This document shows positions 21,607 through 22,274 of a stretch of DNA of 22,274 nt, piece by piece. The notes under the pieces were generated by a model that saw only the letters and a program-made list of their open reading frames with translations, did no database searches and was not told the DNA's origin. The stretch's first letter is position 1. Each line of letters starts with the position of its first letter. The position numbers and the translations under genes were made by a program. Source of the DNA: an uncultured Clostridia bacterium (GTDB lineage: Bacteria; Bacillota; Clostridia; Oscillospirales; Ruminococcaceae); the NCBI GenBank assembly GCA_944388825.1, contig CALXKG010000033.1, positions 1-22,274 of the forward strand, in the 5' to 3' direction.

Positions 21607-22274
21607 ATGGCTGTTTTTGAAGGACAGGAAAGAAGAATGCCCAAAATTGAGGCATGTCTGAAAGAATATGGCTTTGAATCCCTCGACGCTGTCCGGGATT
21701 ACTGCCTCGAAAAGGGCATCGACGTCGACAAGATCGTCAAAGGCGTCCAGCCCATCGCGTTTGAGAACGCCACCTGGGCGTACACCCTCGGCGTCGGCAT
21801 CGCGCTGAAGAAGAACTGCGTCAAGGCCGCGGACGCCGCCCACTACATCGGCGTCGGCCTCCAGGCCTTCTGCGTCCCCGGCTCGGTCGCCGAGCACCGC
21901 CAGGTCGGCCAGGGCCACGGCGACCTGGGCTCGATGCTGTTAAGCGAAGAGACCGAGTGCTTCTGCTTCCTCGCGGGGCATGAATCCTTCGCCGCCGCGG
22001 AAGGCGCGATCGGCATCGCCCGCAACGCCAACAAGGCCCGCAAGAAACCCCTCCGGGTTATCCTCAACGGCCTGGGCAAAGACGCCGCGATGATCATCTC
22101 CCGCATCAACGGCTTCACCTACGTCCAGACCGAGTACGACCAGTTCACCGCTGAGCTGAAGGTCGTCAAGGAGACCGCGTACTCCGACGGCGAGCGCGCG
22201 GCTGTCCGCTGCTACGGCGCCAACGACGTCAACGAAGGCGTCGCGATCATGCAGGCGGAGAAGGTCGGCGTCTC
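21607..22274 (+). CDS. GGGtGRT protein, 5' part (runs off the window)
   Basis: The frame is open from ATG 21607 to the window end, giving 222 residues of a family usually about 330 long. The C-terminal GGGtGRT motif that names it lies beyond the edge. The visible part is highly conserved in my memory of the family: IVKGVQPIAFENATWAYTLG, GLQAFCVPGSVAEHRQVG, LLSEETECFCFLAGHESFAA and RVILNGLGKDAAMIISRING. AAGGAGG lies 9 nt upstream. No biochemical function is established to my knowledge. Constant pairing with a NifU-like scaffold suggests a metal-cluster or cofactor role. Confidence 0.9.
   Translation, partial: MAVFEGQERRMPKIEACLKEYGFESLDAVRDYCLEKGIDVDKIVKGVQPIAFENATWAYTLGVGIALKKNCVKAADAAHYIGVGLQAFCVPGSVAEHRQVGQGHGDLGSMLLSEETECFCFLAGHESFAAAEGAIGIARNANKARKKPLRVILNGLGKDAAMIISRINGFTYVQTEYDQFTAELKVVKETAYSDGERAAVRCYGANDVNEGVAIMQAEKVGV

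Overview
The window is high-GC DNA from a Bacillota genome, most likely class Clostridia and near Oscillospirales/Ruminococcaceae. This rests on strong AGGAGG-type ribosome binding sites, consensus sigma-A promoters (TTGACA/TATAAT), a T-box leader on leuA, a DUF1540 gene, a PdaA-type spore-cortex deacetylase, a DUF368 protein, and a NifU-like/GGGtGRT pair typical of clostridia. No taxonomic search was possible. I see no rRNA, tRNA, CRISPR array, prophage or insertion sequence with a transposase.

Layout. 19-2068 (minus): leuA with a long T-box leader and its promoter. 2104-2435 (plus): a small Cys-rich DUF1540 protein. 2467-2600 (plus): a compact promoter-RNA-terminator unit with no downstream gene, a candidate small RNA. 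2709-2780: a tandem array of three hairpins. 2914-4639 (minus): a D,D-carboxypeptidase. 4718-9940: a cell-envelope locus. It holds an 871-residue secreted beta-helix protein with C-terminal cell-wall-binding repeats, then on the opposite strand a PdaA-like lipoprotein deacetylase split by a frameshift in an A9 tract, then a shorter paralogue of the beta-helix protein carrying two compensating frameshifts.

9958-14358 (plus): the sbcD-sbcC DNA repair operon. 14374-15073: an AT-richer Phd/RelE toxin-antitoxin module bracketed by two near-identical hairpins. 15072-16844: a LysR regulator divergent from a carboxymuconolactone-decarboxylase-family gene with overlapping promoters. 16821-18515: a MATE transporter bracketed by two direct copies of a ~140-bp cloverleaf-forming repeat. 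18532-19500 (minus): a DUF368 (PopT-type) undecaprenyl-phosphate translocase. 19647-20836 (plus): gap (GAPDH). 20896 to the right edge: a NifU-like scaffold protein followed by a GGGtGRT protein cut off by the window end.

How the genes fit together. Several genes serve the envelope or spore: the carboxypeptidase, PdaA, PopT and the two wall-binding proteins. PdaA and the DUF1540 gene each sit behind a GCATA-N17/18-CATACT motif resembling forespore (sigma-G-type) promoters, which is an inference. The most unusual signals are the A9 slippery junction in pdaA, the doubly frameshifted neighbour, the orphan small RNA unit, the cloverleaf repeats around the MATE gene, and the duplicated hairpins around the toxin-antitoxin module.
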